From JBNKHH01 sp050290245 (GTDB lineage Bacteria > Pseudomonadota > Alphaproteobacteria > Rhodobacterales > Rhodobacteraceae), in the NCBI GenBank assembly GCA_050290245.1, contig JBNKHH010000023.1:1-43979 (forward strand): a DNA stretch of 43,979 nucleotides. The letters run 5' to 3'. The notes below the pieces were generated by a model, which was given only the letters and a program-made list of their open reading frames with translations, was not told where the DNA came from and did no database searches. The translations under genes and the position numbers were made by a program. Shown in pieces: positions 8,477-16,717 of the stretch; within the stretch, counting starts at the first letter, position 1, and every line of letters starts with the position of its first letter.

Positions 8477-9769
8477 CTAGTTGTCTTCGACACCGCACCA
8501 GTCGGCGATAAACATCGCGGTGGCCTTGGTGACACGCCGCATGCTTTCAAGATCGACCCTTTCGTTGAACCCGTGGATGGCTTCGGCACGCGGGCCGTAG
8601 ACCAGCGCGGGCATGTCTGCATAAAGCCCGAAGAACCGCGCATCGGTCGTGGCTGTGATGGCTTCGCGCACAAGGGTCTCGCCGGTTGCAGTCTCGTGCG
8701 CCTTGCCAAGCGCTTCGATCGCGGTGGCGGCGTTTTCGGAACTGTCCTGAGACAAGGCATAACCTTCGGCATGAAAGCCGTGATAAACGATCTCGGGCAG
8801 CGCATTACGAAGGTAGTCATTTTCGCGAGCCGCATCCAGGATCACCTGTTCGATCTCGGCCTTCGCGGCATCAATCGACTGTCCCGGAAAGATCGCCATA
8901 CGCACATCAAACACGCACCAAGCAGGTACCGAGCTGGTCCAGTCACCACCTTTGATCTTGCCGATATTCAGGTTCAACGCGTGGTCCATGTGGGCATAGT
9001 CGCCCGGCCTGTTCTCCGAGGCATTCCAGCGATGTTCCATCTCGTGCAAGGCCCGGATCACCGGAAAGGCTGCCTCGATCGCATTCGCACCACTTCCTGC
9101 ATAGGCCACATGTGTGGGCAGGCCCTTCAGGTGCACCTGGAACCAGATCACCCCCAACTGAGCGGTGACAAGGTTTTCGGAAAATGGCTCGGGGATTAGG
9201 GCAGCGTCGGCCCTGTAGCCCCGCGCCAGACATGCCAGCGCGCCGTTGCCCGTGCATTCCTCCTCAACAACCGATTGAAAGAATACATCCGCCGCAGGGG
9301 CGAACCCGCAGGCTGCAAGAGCATCCAGCGCAAAAAGGTTTGACGCCAAACCGGCCTTCATATCGCCTCCGCCCCGGCCGTAGAGCCAGCCGTCTTCCAC
9401 GCGCGGCTCGAACGGAGGGGTGTCCCACATGTCCATAGGACCGGAAGGAACAACGTCGATATGGCCGTTCAGTATCAAACTTCGCCCGGTTCGCGTCTTG
9501 GGCCGATGCGTTCCGACCACGTTGACGGCATCGTCATAGGGCCCAATGACCGGTGAAAATCCAGGCAGATGCTGAATTTCAGATACGTCGATCTGCCAAC
9601 TGTCAATCTCGAATCCGCGCGCAGTCAGAGCATCTGCCATGAACCTTTGGGCCGATTGCTCGTTTCCACGCGTGGATGGATAGGCTGTCAACTCGGACAG
9701 AAAGGCGATCTGCTTTTCAAACGCCCCATCCACGGCATCAAACACCCGAGATTTCAATGCATCCTGCAT
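8477..9769 (-). CDS. ArgE/DapE/ACY1-type M20 deacylase
   Basis: A 430-residue M20 metallohydrolase. Motifs: ILNGHIDVVPSGPMDMW (first metal His and the catalytic Asp), WLYGRGGGDMKAGLASNLFA (bridging Asp) and QSVVEEECTGNGAL (catalytic Glu and metal Glu). The lid domain lies between about residues 210 and 320. Members remove acetyl, formyl or succinyl groups from amino acids. It differs clearly from the M20D enzyme in the same operon, so the two probably act on different bonds. Start ATG 9769 lies 8 bases after the CoA-transferase B stop. The name acetylornithine deacetylase would be too specific; I see no arginine synthesis genes here. Confidence 0.88.
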   Translation of the reverse strand: MQDALKSRVFDAVDGAFEKQIAFLSELTAYPSTRGNEQSAQRFMADALTARGFEIDSWQIDVSEIQHLPGFSPVIGPYDDAVNVVGTHRPKTRTGRSLILNGHIDVVPSGPMDMWDTPPFEPRVEDGWLYGRGGGDMKAGLASNLFALDALAACGFAPAADVFFQSVVEEECTGNGALACLARGYRADAALIPEPFSENLVTAQLGVIWFQVHLKGLPTHVAYAGSGANAIEAAFPVIRALHEMEHRWNASENRPGDYAHMDHALNLNIGKIKGGDWTSSVPAWCVFDVRMAIFPGQSIDAAKAEIEQVILDAARENDYLRNALPEIVYHGFHAEGYALSQDSSENAATAIEALGKAHETATGETLVREAITATTDARFFGLYADMPALVYGPRAEAIHGFNERVDLESMRRVTKATAMFIADWCGVEDN

Positions 9770-9777
9770 CCTGAACC

Positions 9778-10410
9778 TCAGAACGTCGGAGGAGTGGCGG
9801 CAGGCCGGATCAGCGGTGCGCCGGTGGCCTCAGCCACCTCGTCTGCCTGAACGCCCTCCAAAGTTTCAACAAGAACAAAGCCTTGCGGAGACACGTCGAT
9901 CACGGCCATATCCGTGAAGACGCGCGCAACACAGCCCCGGGCCGTGAGTGGCAAGGTGCATGCCGCCTTGAGCTTTGGATTGCCTGCCCGATCGGTGTGA
10001 GTGGTCAAAACTACGACGCGGCGCGCCTTTTGTGCAAGCTCGATACCGCCACCGGCGCCGGGGATGAATTTTCCCGGGATTTTCCAATTCGCCAGATCGC
10101 CGTTCGATGCAACTTCAAAGGCACCAAGCATGGTGAGGTCCAAACGCCCGGACCGGACCATCGCAAAACTTACAGCGCTGTCGAAAAACGCCGACCCCGG
10201 CACCGTCGACACATAGGCCCCGCCCGCATCAATCAGATTTCGATCGGCTTTCTCGGGCGGCAAGGTCGGCCCGATGCCCGTCAGCCCGTTTTCGGTGTGC
10301 AGGCAAACCGGAAAGTCGGGTGGAAGGTGATCGACGACTTTCGTGGGCAAACCGATCCCCAGATTGACCACCATTCCCGGAGCGATCTCGCGCGCCGCGC
10401 GGGCTATCAT
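9778..10410 (-). CDS. 3-oxoacid CoA-transferase, subunit B
   Basis: Beta subunit (210 residues) of a two-subunit CoA-transferase that moves CoA from a donor acyl-CoA to a 3-oxo acid. The catalytic glutamate lies in CLHTENGLTGIGP, and the start region MVVNLGIGLPTKVVDHLP is typical. ATG 10410 has AGGGA 5 bases upstream; a TTG at 10431 would overlap subunit A by 14 bases and has no ribosome site. It is seven bases after subunit A. Known relatives use acetoacetate or 3-oxoadipate; the operon has no aromatic-ring genes, so an oxoadipate role is less likely. Confidence 0.9.
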   Translation of the reverse strand: MIARAAREIAPGMVVNLGIGLPTKVVDHLPPDFPVCLHTENGLTGIGPTLPPEKADRNLIDAGGAYVSTVPGSAFFDSAVSFAMVRSGRLDLTMLGAFEVASNGDLANWKIPGKFIPGAGGGIELAQKARRVVVLTTHTDRAGNPKLKAACTLPLTARGCVARVFTDMAVIDVSPQGFVLVETLEGVQADEVAEATGAPLIRPAATPPTF

Positions 10411-10417
10411 ACGATCC

Positions 10418-11110
10418 CTAGCGCTGGACAACGGCGTATTCCTCGGAAATTTCGCTCAGTTCGACAACATGGTCGACAAACACCCCGACGGTGTGAATTG
10501 AATCCGCAGGCAGACCGCCCAAAGGCAGCAGGGTTTCGGCCTCGACGATTACGCAGTCGGCGGCCATGGCCATCAATGGATTGAAGTTCCGCGCTGTCGC
10601 CACATAAGCCAGATTTCCAAACGGATCGGCACTATCGGCGTGGATCAAAGCCACATCGGCACGAAGGGCGGATTCAACCACATGAGGTCTACCCGCCAGA
10701 TCCACGACTTGCTTGCCAGCAGCCAATTCAGTTCCAATCCCGATGTCGCTCAACAATGCTCCAATCCCAGCTCCACCAGCACGAATACGTTCGGCCAAGA
10801 TTCCTTGGGCATTGAACTCGACCTCGATGCTACCGTCGTTCATGAGCGAGATGGCATGGCCGTTCAGTCCGAGGTGCGTTGTGATCAGCCGCGAAACCTG
10901 TCCGTTTCGAAGCAGATGATCGATCCCCATTCCAGGCTCGTTGGCGTCGTTTTTTATGACCGTCAAATCGCCGGCACCGTGCGCAACAAGGGCCTGGATC
11001 AACGTCATCGGCGTTCCGGGCACGCCGAAGCCGCCAACCATCACTGTATCGCCGTCTTTGATCCTCGAGATGGCCTTTTCTAATGTCGCTTGCTTGTCAG
11101 GAAGCTTCAT
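10418..11110 (-). CDS. 3-oxoacid CoA-transferase, subunit A
   Basis: Alpha subunit (230 residues) of the same CoA-transferase. It shows the glycine-rich CoA-binding start ISRIKDGDTVMVGGFGVPGT and the central ADSADPFGNLAYVATARNFN motif found in SCOT/ScoA-like and PcaI-like subunits. ATG 11110 overlaps the aminotransferase stop by four bases (ATGA), so translation of the two is coupled. This coupling is the strongest sign that transamination and CoA transfer are successive steps of one route. Confidence 0.92.
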   Translation of the reverse strand: MKLPDKQATLEKAISRIKDGDTVMVGGFGVPGTPMTLIQALVAHGAGDLTVIKNDANEPGMGIDHLLRNGQVSRLITTHLGLNGHAISLMNDGSIEVEFNAQGILAERIRAGGAGIGALLSDIGIGTELAAGKQVVDLAGRPHVVESALRADVALIHADSADPFGNLAYVATARNFNPLMAMAADCVIVEAETLLPLGGLPADSIHTVGVFVDHVVELSEISEEYAVVQR

Positions 11111-12459
11111 GCGTACCTCTCAATCGGCAAACCCACCTCGTCGGCAAAGGCATCCAGCGCGTCACGCAGAATTGCCATCATCTCGCCGATCTGTTCTTTC
11201 GTGATGATCAGGGGCGGTGCGATCAGAAAATGATCGCCAGAAGTACCACCGCGGGTGCGGCGGGAATAGATGATCAAACCGCGCTCATATGCAAGCTCGA
11301 CGAGGCGGACATGCGCGTCGAGTTCAGGAGGCAAAGGTTCCATGGTTGCGCGGTCCGACACGAATTCGAAGGCCGTCAAAAGTCCCTTACCGCGCACGTC
11401 TCCAATGAATGGATAGCGCTCCATCAAGGTGCGCAAATCCATCATCAATGCATCGCCCATACGCGCCGCATTTTCGATAAGCCCCTGTTCTTCCAGCTCT
11501 TCCAGCACGGCGAGACCTGCACTGCAGGCCAGAGGGTTACCCGCATATGTAAAACCGTGCTGGAAACCGCCTGCGTCCAGGACCCGTCCGACCATTTGCG
11601 CGCCAGCAACAATCGCGCCCAAGGGCGCATAGCCCGCGCCGAACCCCTTTGATAGGGCAACGATGTCCGGAACGATGCCCCAGTGTTCAGCAGCAAGGAA
11701 TCTTCCCGTCCGCCCCGCACCGGTCATGACCTCGTCAAAGATCAGGATTACCCCGAACTCGTCGCAGATATCGCGCACGCGTCCATAGTAGCTGTCGGGC
11801 GCGACCAAGGCACCGGTCGACGCACCGCCGACCGGCTCCATAAGAAAGGCTAGAACGCTCTCAGGGCCCTCTTCGAGGATGCGGTCCCGCAAGAGTTCAG
11901 CGTACTTCAGACCGCGCTCTTCTTCGCTCAGGTTGTCGCGATCCAGATAGGTCGCTGGTGCCGCGACCTTGGGCATGCCTTCCATCATGGGCGCAAAAGG
12001 CTCGCGCAGCGGATCGTAGCCAGTCAAGTCTAGCGCACCGAAGGTACAGCCGTGATACGACGGAAAGCGCGAAATCACCTTGTAACGCTTTGTCTGGCCC
12101 TTTGTCAGAGCGTATTGGCGAGCTAATTTTACTGCGCTTTCCACGGCCTCCGATCCCCCCGACACGAAGAACACGCGGTCCAGCCCCTCGGGCGTCATGG
12201 CGACGGTTTTCGCTGCCAGATCTTCGGATGGATGGGTGCGGAAATGCAGGCGATAACCGAAAGTGGCCTTGTCCATTTGCGCCTTCATCTTTGCAAGCAC
12301 GCGTGGATTGGAATGACCGATATTCGACACCATCGCTCCGGAAGACCCATCGATATAGCGTTTGCCGGTTTCGTCGATGAGGTAGATGCCTTCGCCGCGG
12401 TCGAGAAACGGACGAGGGTTGCGGGACTGGTAAAACAGATAAGAGGGAGTTGTGTTCAC
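11107..12459 (-). CDS. Class III PLP aminotransferase, omega/beta-amino acid type
   Basis: A 450-residue transaminase. Visible: the N-terminal IDGSSGAMVSNIGHSNPRVL, the phosphate-binding VFFVSGGSEAVESAVKLARQ, the ring-nitrogen Asp in VILIFDEVMTGAGRTGR and the Schiff-base Lys in VALSKGFGAGYAPLGA. The family removes terminal or beta amino groups and typically uses pyruvate or 2-oxoglutarate. The start is GTG 12459, which overlaps the ATPase stop (GTGA). Because the next genes act on 3-oxo acids, the likely substrate carries a beta-amino group; this is inference. It is not EctB: the plus-strand EctB in this window has the RSYCR start and a different neighbourhood. Confidence 0.9.
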   Translation of the reverse strand: MNTTPSYLFYQSRNPRPFLDRGEGIYLIDETGKRYIDGSSGAMVSNIGHSNPRVLAKMKAQMDKATFGYRLHFRTHPSEDLAAKTVAMTPEGLDRVFFVSGGSEAVESAVKLARQYALTKGQTKRYKVISRFPSYHGCTFGALDLTGYDPLREPFAPMMEGMPKVAAPATYLDRDNLSEEERGLKYAELLRDRILEEGPESVLAFLMEPVGGASTGALVAPDSYYGRVRDICDEFGVILIFDEVMTGAGRTGRFLAAEHWGIVPDIVALSKGFGAGYAPLGAIVAGAQMVGRVLDAGGFQHGFTYAGNPLACSAGLAVLEELEEQGLIENAARMGDALMMDLRTLMERYPFIGDVRGKGLLTAFEFVSDRATMEPLPPELDAHVRLVELAYERGLIIYSRRTRGGTSGDHFLIAPPLIITKEQIGEMMAILRDALDAFADEVGLPIERYA

Positions 12460-13226
12460 TTTGCACCTTCAAGATGCTTGCGCAGAAACTCGCGCGTACG
12501 TTCCTCGGTCGGGTTTCTGAAGACCACTTCGGGCGGGCCTTCTTCTACGACAACACCCTTGTCCATGAACAGCACACGATCACAGACCGACGCGGCGAAA
12601 TCCATTTCGTGGGTCACGATAATCATGGTCATCTGCTCTTCGGCGAGCTTTTTCATGACCAGGTTGACCTCTTCGACCAACTCTGGGTCCAAGGCAGAGG
12701 TAGCTTCGTCAAACAGCATCAGCTTGGGCTTCATCGCCAACGCGCGAGCAATGGCAACACGCTGCTTCTGCCCGCCGGATAGCTGCGATGGATAATACTC
12801 TATTCGCTCCAACATGCCGACATGCGCCAGCTGTTCTTCGGCCAGCTTGTCTGCCTCTTGCTTAGAAAGCTTTTTCAGCAGCATCGGCGCCATAGTGACG
12901 TTTTCCCGCACGGTCATATGCGGGAACAGATTAAAGTGCTGAAAGACCATGCCCACTTGCTGGCGCATTGCATTGATATGTTTTTCATACTGGCGGTGAG
13001 GGAGTTTCTTGTTCACCTGAACTCCGTCCAGCCAGATCTCGCCCCCCGTCAACGGATCCAGATCGTTGATCGCCCGCAACAAGGTCGACTTTCCGGAACC
13101 GGACGAGCCGATGATCGCGACGATCTGGCCGCGCTTTACCGACAAGCTGATATCCTTAAGGACCTCAAGCTTGCCAAAGGATTTCTGAGCGTGGCGAATT
13201 TCAACGAAGTCTGTCTGATCGGTCAT
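12456..13226 (-). CDS. Polar amino-acid ABC transporter, ATP-binding protein
   Basis: A 256-residue ATPase of the PAAT (GlnQ/EhuA) type. It has Walker A IIGSSGSGKSTLLRAI, the Q-loop GMVFQHFNLFPHMTV, signature QLSGGQKQRVAIARAL, Walker B KLMLFDEATSALDPELV and the switch His in IIVTHEMDFA. ATG 13226 begins MTDQTDFVEIRHAQKSFGKL; the frame is open further upstream but that part belongs to the permease gene region. It lies 16 bases after the second permease and overlaps the aminotransferase by 4 bases, so import and catabolism share a transcript. Confidence 0.95.
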   Translation of the reverse strand: MTDQTDFVEIRHAQKSFGKLEVLKDISLSVKRGQIVAIIGSSGSGKSTLLRAINDLDPLTGGEIWLDGVQVNKKLPHRQYEKHINAMRQQVGMVFQHFNLFPHMTVRENVTMAPMLLKKLSKQEADKLAEEQLAHVGMLERIEYYPSQLSGGQKQRVAIARALAMKPKLMLFDEATSALDPELVEEVNLVMKKLAEEQMTMIIVTHEMDFAASVCDRVLFMDKGVVVEEGPPEVVFRNPTEERTREFLRKHLEGAK

Positions 13227-13242
13227 GTTCGGCCTCGTGGGA

Positions 13243-13899
13243 TTACCGTGAAACGGAGATGCGGCGTTCGATCTTGCGCTGCACCCATTCCATGCAAAGA
13301 TTGATGACGTAGTAGAAAGCCGCCGCCAGGATGTAGAATTCAAACGGGCGATAGGTCTTACCGATCACGCGTTGTGCGGAAAGCGTCAACTCACTCACAC
13401 CGATCACCGAGACAAGCGCGCTGTCTTTCAGAAGAGCGATCATGTTGTTGCCGATTGGCGGGATGACAGCGCGCACCGCTTGCGGCACCACCACCTTGCG
13501 CAGGGCCTCTCCGCGACTTAGCCCCAATGTCCGCGCCGCCTCCATCTGGCCCTTGTCGACTGCCAGGATCGCCGTCTGGATCAGTTCCGAGTTATAAACG
13601 GAAAAGTGCAGCCCCAGGCCGATTACCCCAGCCACGAAGGCCGGCAGGTCGATCCCGATCTGAACCAATCCGAAATAGATCAGGAACAGCTGCAGTAGCA
13701 GGGGCGTCCCCATGAAAACCCACTCGATTAAGCGGAACGGCTGACGGATGAGCCAAGGGGCATAAAGCGCAATCACCGCGAAGAAGATGCCGCCAAAGAA
13801 ACTAATCAGTGCGGCCGCCACGGTGATCCCGATCGTCCAGGCACAGCCAAGGAGAATGACGTCCAGGTATTTAGGAATAATCGAAAAATCGAGGCCCAT
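13243..13899 (-). CDS. Polar amino-acid ABC transporter, permease 2
   Basis: A 218-residue inner-membrane permease of the HisMQ type. Several hydrophobic helices are visible (YLDVILLGCAWTIGITVAAA near the start, ALVSVIGVSELTLSAQ later). The cytoplasmic EAA loop that contacts the ATPase is EAARTLGLSRGEALRKVVVP. It pairs with the permease encoded just upstream, 18 bases away. PAAT permeases such as EhuC/EhuD or AotQ/AotM have this size. The substrate cannot be read from the permease. Confidence 0.94.
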   Translation of the reverse strand: MGLDFSIIPKYLDVILLGCAWTIGITVAAALISFFGGIFFAVIALYAPWLIRQPFRLIEWVFMGTPLLLQLFLIYFGLVQIGIDLPAFVAGVIGLGLHFSVYNSELIQTAILAVDKGQMEAARTLGLSRGEALRKVVVPQAVRAVIPPIGNNMIALLKDSALVSVIGVSELTLSAQRVIGKTYRPFEFYILAAAFYYVINLCMEWVQRKIERRISVSR

Positions 13900-13917
13900 C
13901 AGTCTTTCCTTTTCCGA

Positions 13918-14565
13918 TCAGGTGATCTGTACCTTGCGATCGAGCCAGGCCACGCCACGCCCTGTCACATAAATGATGATCATGTAGAGAACGCCGGCCA
14001 ACAGGAACATCTCGAAGGGCTTGTAAGTCGACCCGATGTAGCGTTGCGCCGTGTAAGTAAGCTCGACAACCGAAATCGCGGCGACCAGTGCTGTAGCCTT
14101 GATGAGCATGTTCAGATTGACGCCAAGCGGACGGACCATCAGCCTGGCCGCCTGCGGAAGGATCACCTTGTAGGTCGCCTGCCACCGGCTAAGTCCCAGG
14201 GTCCGGGCGGCCTCACGTTGCCCCTTGTCGATGGCTATGATCGCACCGCGGATGGTCTCGGTCATGTAGGCGCCAGCGTTGATGCCAAGACCAATCACGC
14301 CGGCCTCGAATGCATCCAGCTGAATACCGACTTGCGGCCCGCCAAAGTAAAGGATGAACAGTTGAATCAGGGCGGGCGTGCCGCGAAACACGCTGACATA
14401 GGCCGCACCCAGGAAACGCAGGACCGCGAACCGCGACAAGCGCGCGGCTGCGCCCAACGTTCCGCAAATCAGACCGAGCACCGCTGTCAGAATGGACAAA
14501 AGGATCGTGACCCAAGCCGCCTCCAGGAAAAACGGATAGACCTTTAGCATCAGTTCGAGGTCCAT
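13918..14565 (-). CDS. Polar amino-acid ABC transporter, permease 1
   Basis: A 215-residue HisMQ-type permease. It starts MDLELMLKVYPFFLEAAWVT, has the conserved FRGTPALIQLFILYFGG segment and the EAA loop EAARTLGLSRWQATYKVILP. It stands 187 bases after the binding-protein gene; that gap holds a stem-loop (14703-14737). With permease 2 it should form the heterodimeric channel. This is a standard family member with no visible defect. Confidence 0.94.
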   Translation of the reverse strand: MDLELMLKVYPFFLEAAWVTILLSILTAVLGLICGTLGAAARLSRFAVLRFLGAAYVSVFRGTPALIQLFILYFGGPQVGIQLDAFEAGVIGLGINAGAYMTETIRGAIIAIDKGQREAARTLGLSRWQATYKVILPQAARLMVRPLGVNLNMLIKATALVAAISVVELTYTAQRYIGSTYKPFEMFLLAGVLYMIIIYVTGRGVAWLDRKVQIT

Positions 14566-14702
14566 TTTACACTCCTAGACTGCCGGTGCGGATAGGACTG
14601 TGACGTTTCAGCAAAGACAAAATTCTGTTCGTCTGAGCATGCGGATCAGAACTTGTGGCCTAGGCGTGGTCCGCTACAAGCCATGCATTCTAAGTATGCC
14701 TA

Positions 14703-14737
14703 TCGTCGGTTCGGTATAAGTGCCCCCAAACCGACGA
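14703..14737 (-). promoter_or_regulatory. Intercistronic stem-loop after the binding-protein gene
   Basis: TCGTCGGTT (14703-14711) and AACCGACGA (14729-14737) form a perfect 9-bp stem with a 17-base loop. In the minus-strand transcript it follows the binding-protein stop by 15 bases. No T-run follows it, so it may protect or partly terminate the upstream message, giving more binding protein than permease. That role is inferred from position. Confidence 0.5.
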
Positions 14738-14752
14738 CCATACTTCCGGGAT

Positions 14753-15529
14753 TTAGCGAATATCTGCGCCGATCCATTCTTCAGCGATGGCCAGGTAAGT
14801 CCCATCGTCCATCATCGAGTCCAACGCCGCTTGCATTGCGGCTGCCAACTCGGGGTTGCCTTCACGGATCGCGATACCCGCACCAAAGGGTTCAGTCGTC
14901 GGATCGCCGAACATTTCGAATTCCTGCCCCTTCTCGGTCATGGCAAGAATGGCTGCGATCGAATCATTGACAATGGCATCCACACGGCCGTTTTCAAGTT
15001 CGAGAAGAAGTTCGGGAAGACCCTTGTAAGTGCTGACGTCATAGCCCTTTTCGCGAGCCCAATCCTCGTGGGTTTCGCCAAGGGTCAGCCCCACTTTCTT
15101 GCCTTCCAGATCGTCCAGACTAGTGATGCCCGATCCCGGCTTGGTAAAGATCGCGCGTTTGTCCGAATAGTAAGGTCCGACAAAATCGACGACTTCGTCG
15201 CGCTCGGCGGTGATGGTCATGGAACCAACGATAGCGTCATATTTGTTGGCAAGCAGACCACCGATAATACCGTCCCAGGCGGTCGTCACGATTTCGGCTT
15301 CTATGCCCATGCGCTTGGCAATCTCAGTCCCGATTGCGGGGTCAAACCCGACAACCTTGTTTTCATCGTTCACAAAATTGAAGGGAGGATAGGCACCCGA
15401 CATGGAAATGCGGATCACACCTTTTTCTTTCAAAGTTTCGAGTTCATCGGCTACAGCAGCGTTCAGTCCCAATGTCGCAAGTCCGGCGGCAGCAATTGCA
15501 GTCTTCAGGATCGTTCGGCGATGAGTCAT
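14753..15529 (-). CDS. Periplasmic substrate-binding protein, SBP_bac_3 family
   Basis: The 258-residue receptor of the importer. It begins with a signal peptide: MTHRRTILKTAIAAAGLATL, then cleavage probably after NAAVA; the paired arginines (HRRTILK) recall a Tat-like start but no full twin-arginine motif is present. The mature part shows the family pattern VVGFDPAIGTEIAKRM, the ligand-binding Arg in SMTITAERDEVVDF and the Asp in RVDAIVNDSIAA, which in this family bind the carboxylate and amino group of amino acids. ATG 15529 has GGGAGA seven bases upstream; an earlier in-frame ATG at 15631 would bury the signal peptide. It is the first gene of the operon, divergent from the LysR gene. Ligand unknown; ectoine is possible but not shown. 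Confidence 0.92.
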   Translation of the reverse strand: MTHRRTILKTAIAAAGLATLGLNAAVADELETLKEKGVIRISMSGAYPPFNFVNDENKVVGFDPAIGTEIAKRMGIEAEIVTTAWDGIIGGLLANKYDAIVGSMTITAERDEVVDFVGPYYSDKRAIFTKPGSGITSLDDLEGKKVGLTLGETHEDWAREKGYDVSTYKGLPELLLELENGRVDAIVNDSIAAILAMTEKGQEFEMFGDPTTEPFGAGIAIREGNPELAAAMQAALDSMMDDGTYLAIAEEWIGADIR

Positions 15530-15635
15530 CTTTATCTCCCTGATATCATTCGTGTCGGGGTGATTTCCCGAGCAACAGCGGCGGACACCCCGCTCGAAAA
15601 AAGACTTGCACAAGGGCCAATCATTGCGCAAATAA

Positions 15636-15655
15636 ATATTAGCTACCCTTAATAT
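15636..15655. promoter_or_regulatory. Candidate LysR-type operator
   Basis: ATATTA (15636-15641) and TAATAT (15650-15655) form a perfect dyad, and T640-N11-A652 fits the T-N11-A rule of LysR boxes. It lies 11 bases before the LysR start and about 107 bases upstream of the binding-protein start, where a divergent autoregulated LysR site is expected. Confidence 0.5.
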
Positions 15656-15666
15656 AGATTTCAGCT

Positions 15667-16662
15667 ATGAGTCTGCCGCAGCAACAGCGTTTCCCCTGGA
15701 ACCTCGACTGGAACTTGCTCCGCACATTTATTGTAATCGTGGAGCAGAGAGGCATCTCAAAAGCGGCAGACTTCCTCGGACTGAAGCAACCCACGGTATC
15801 CGCCGCGCTCAAGCGCCTGGAACTCTCCACTGGCAAGCAACTGATAATTCGCAAACCCAACGAGTTCTCCGTCACCCGAGCGGGGCAGGCTCTTTATGCA
15901 GAGTGCGCAACGATTTTTGGCTCCATTTCGCAACTCCCGTCTCTTCTGAACACCGACAAGGCGGAATTGCGTGGGCATCTTTCCATCGCAATCACCAGTT
16001 CTGTTATTTCAGAGCACTTCGACGATCTTCTTAACAGGTTTTGCATAGAGCACCCTCACGTGACCTACTCTTTCTCGGTGAACGAAAGCGACGATGTCGC
16101 CACGATGATCTCTCAAAACCGGGCAAGTTTCGGAATCTGCCTATTGTCTAAGGTGCCTCAGAATTTGAGTACGATGGTGCTATATCGCGAATTCTTCGGG
16201 CTCTATTGCGGCGCACGTCATCCCTTGTTCAATGCGGACCAGATCGATCCGAAGGACCTTGAGGGGGAACCTTTCGTTGCCTTCCAGACCGAGGCCGAGG
16301 GTGGTCCCTTGCAGGCCATCTCACGGCTTCGCACACGATTGGGATTAGCAAACAGCTGGCGCGGCGTATCCTCAAGTCTGAATGAAATTCGTCGCATGAT
16401 CATGGCCAACATCGGCATCGGCGCCCTGCCGATCCATGTTGCAGAATTGGACGTGGCCGCAGGGCACATTCGACAGTTGCCGCCTTACGATGAGCTGCCC
16501 ATGGTGAATATTTACCTCGTCACCAATCCGGCGCGGCGCCAATCCAATGCAGAAGCGGCATTTCTGACTGCCTGCGAGGCTGAGCTAAACGGCATCGATA
16601 TCGAAGATCGTACCTACAGCGCATCTCGTGCCAAATTGGCGCCCATAGCTCCACAGGCGTAG
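15667..16662 (+). CDS. LysR-family transcriptional regulator
   Basis: A 331-residue LysR protein. The N-terminal winged helix is clear (LDWNLLRTFIVIVEQRGISK, then AADFLGLKQPTVSAALKRLE) and is followed by a periplasmic-binding-like effector domain (from about residue 100) that ends near residue 300. It is divergent from the importer/catabolic operon, and the shared 137-base region contains a LysR-type dyad, so it most likely controls that operon in response to the imported compound or an intermediate. The ornithine cyclodeaminase gene downstream is convergent and is a less likely target. Confidence 0.92.
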   Translation: MSLPQQQRFPWNLDWNLLRTFIVIVEQRGISKAADFLGLKQPTVSAALKRLELSTGKQLIIRKPNEFSVTRAGQALYAECATIFGSISQLPSLLNTDKAELRGHLSIAITSSVISEHFDDLLNRFCIEHPHVTYSFSVNESDDVATMISQNRASFGICLLSKVPQNLSTMVLYREFFGLYCGARHPLFNADQIDPKDLEGEPFVAFQTEAEGGPLQAISRLRTRLGLANSWRGVSSSLNEIRRMIMANIGIGALPIHVAELDVAAGHIRQLPPYDELPMVNIYLVTNPARRQSNAEAAFLTACEAELNGIDIEDRTYSASRAKLAPIAPQA

Positions 16663-16717
16663 TCAACAACTCATCCCACAGCCAACATTGCGCATGGAAC
16701 AGGCGTTGATTGTGGTG

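Noticed and set aside
9778..11110. CoA-transferase as 3-oxoadipate enzyme of aromatic degradation (PcaIJ), with the thiolase as PcaF
   Set aside because: No other protocatechuate or catechol genes are present, and the operon is built around an amino-acid importer and an aminotransferase.
12456..15529. Reading the importer as the ectoine/hydroxyectoine transporter EhuABCD
   Set aside because: The family and size fit, and ect genes are near, but it is cotranscribed with aminotransferase, CoA-transferase and thiolase genes that have no place in ectoine breakdown, and eut/doe genes are absent.
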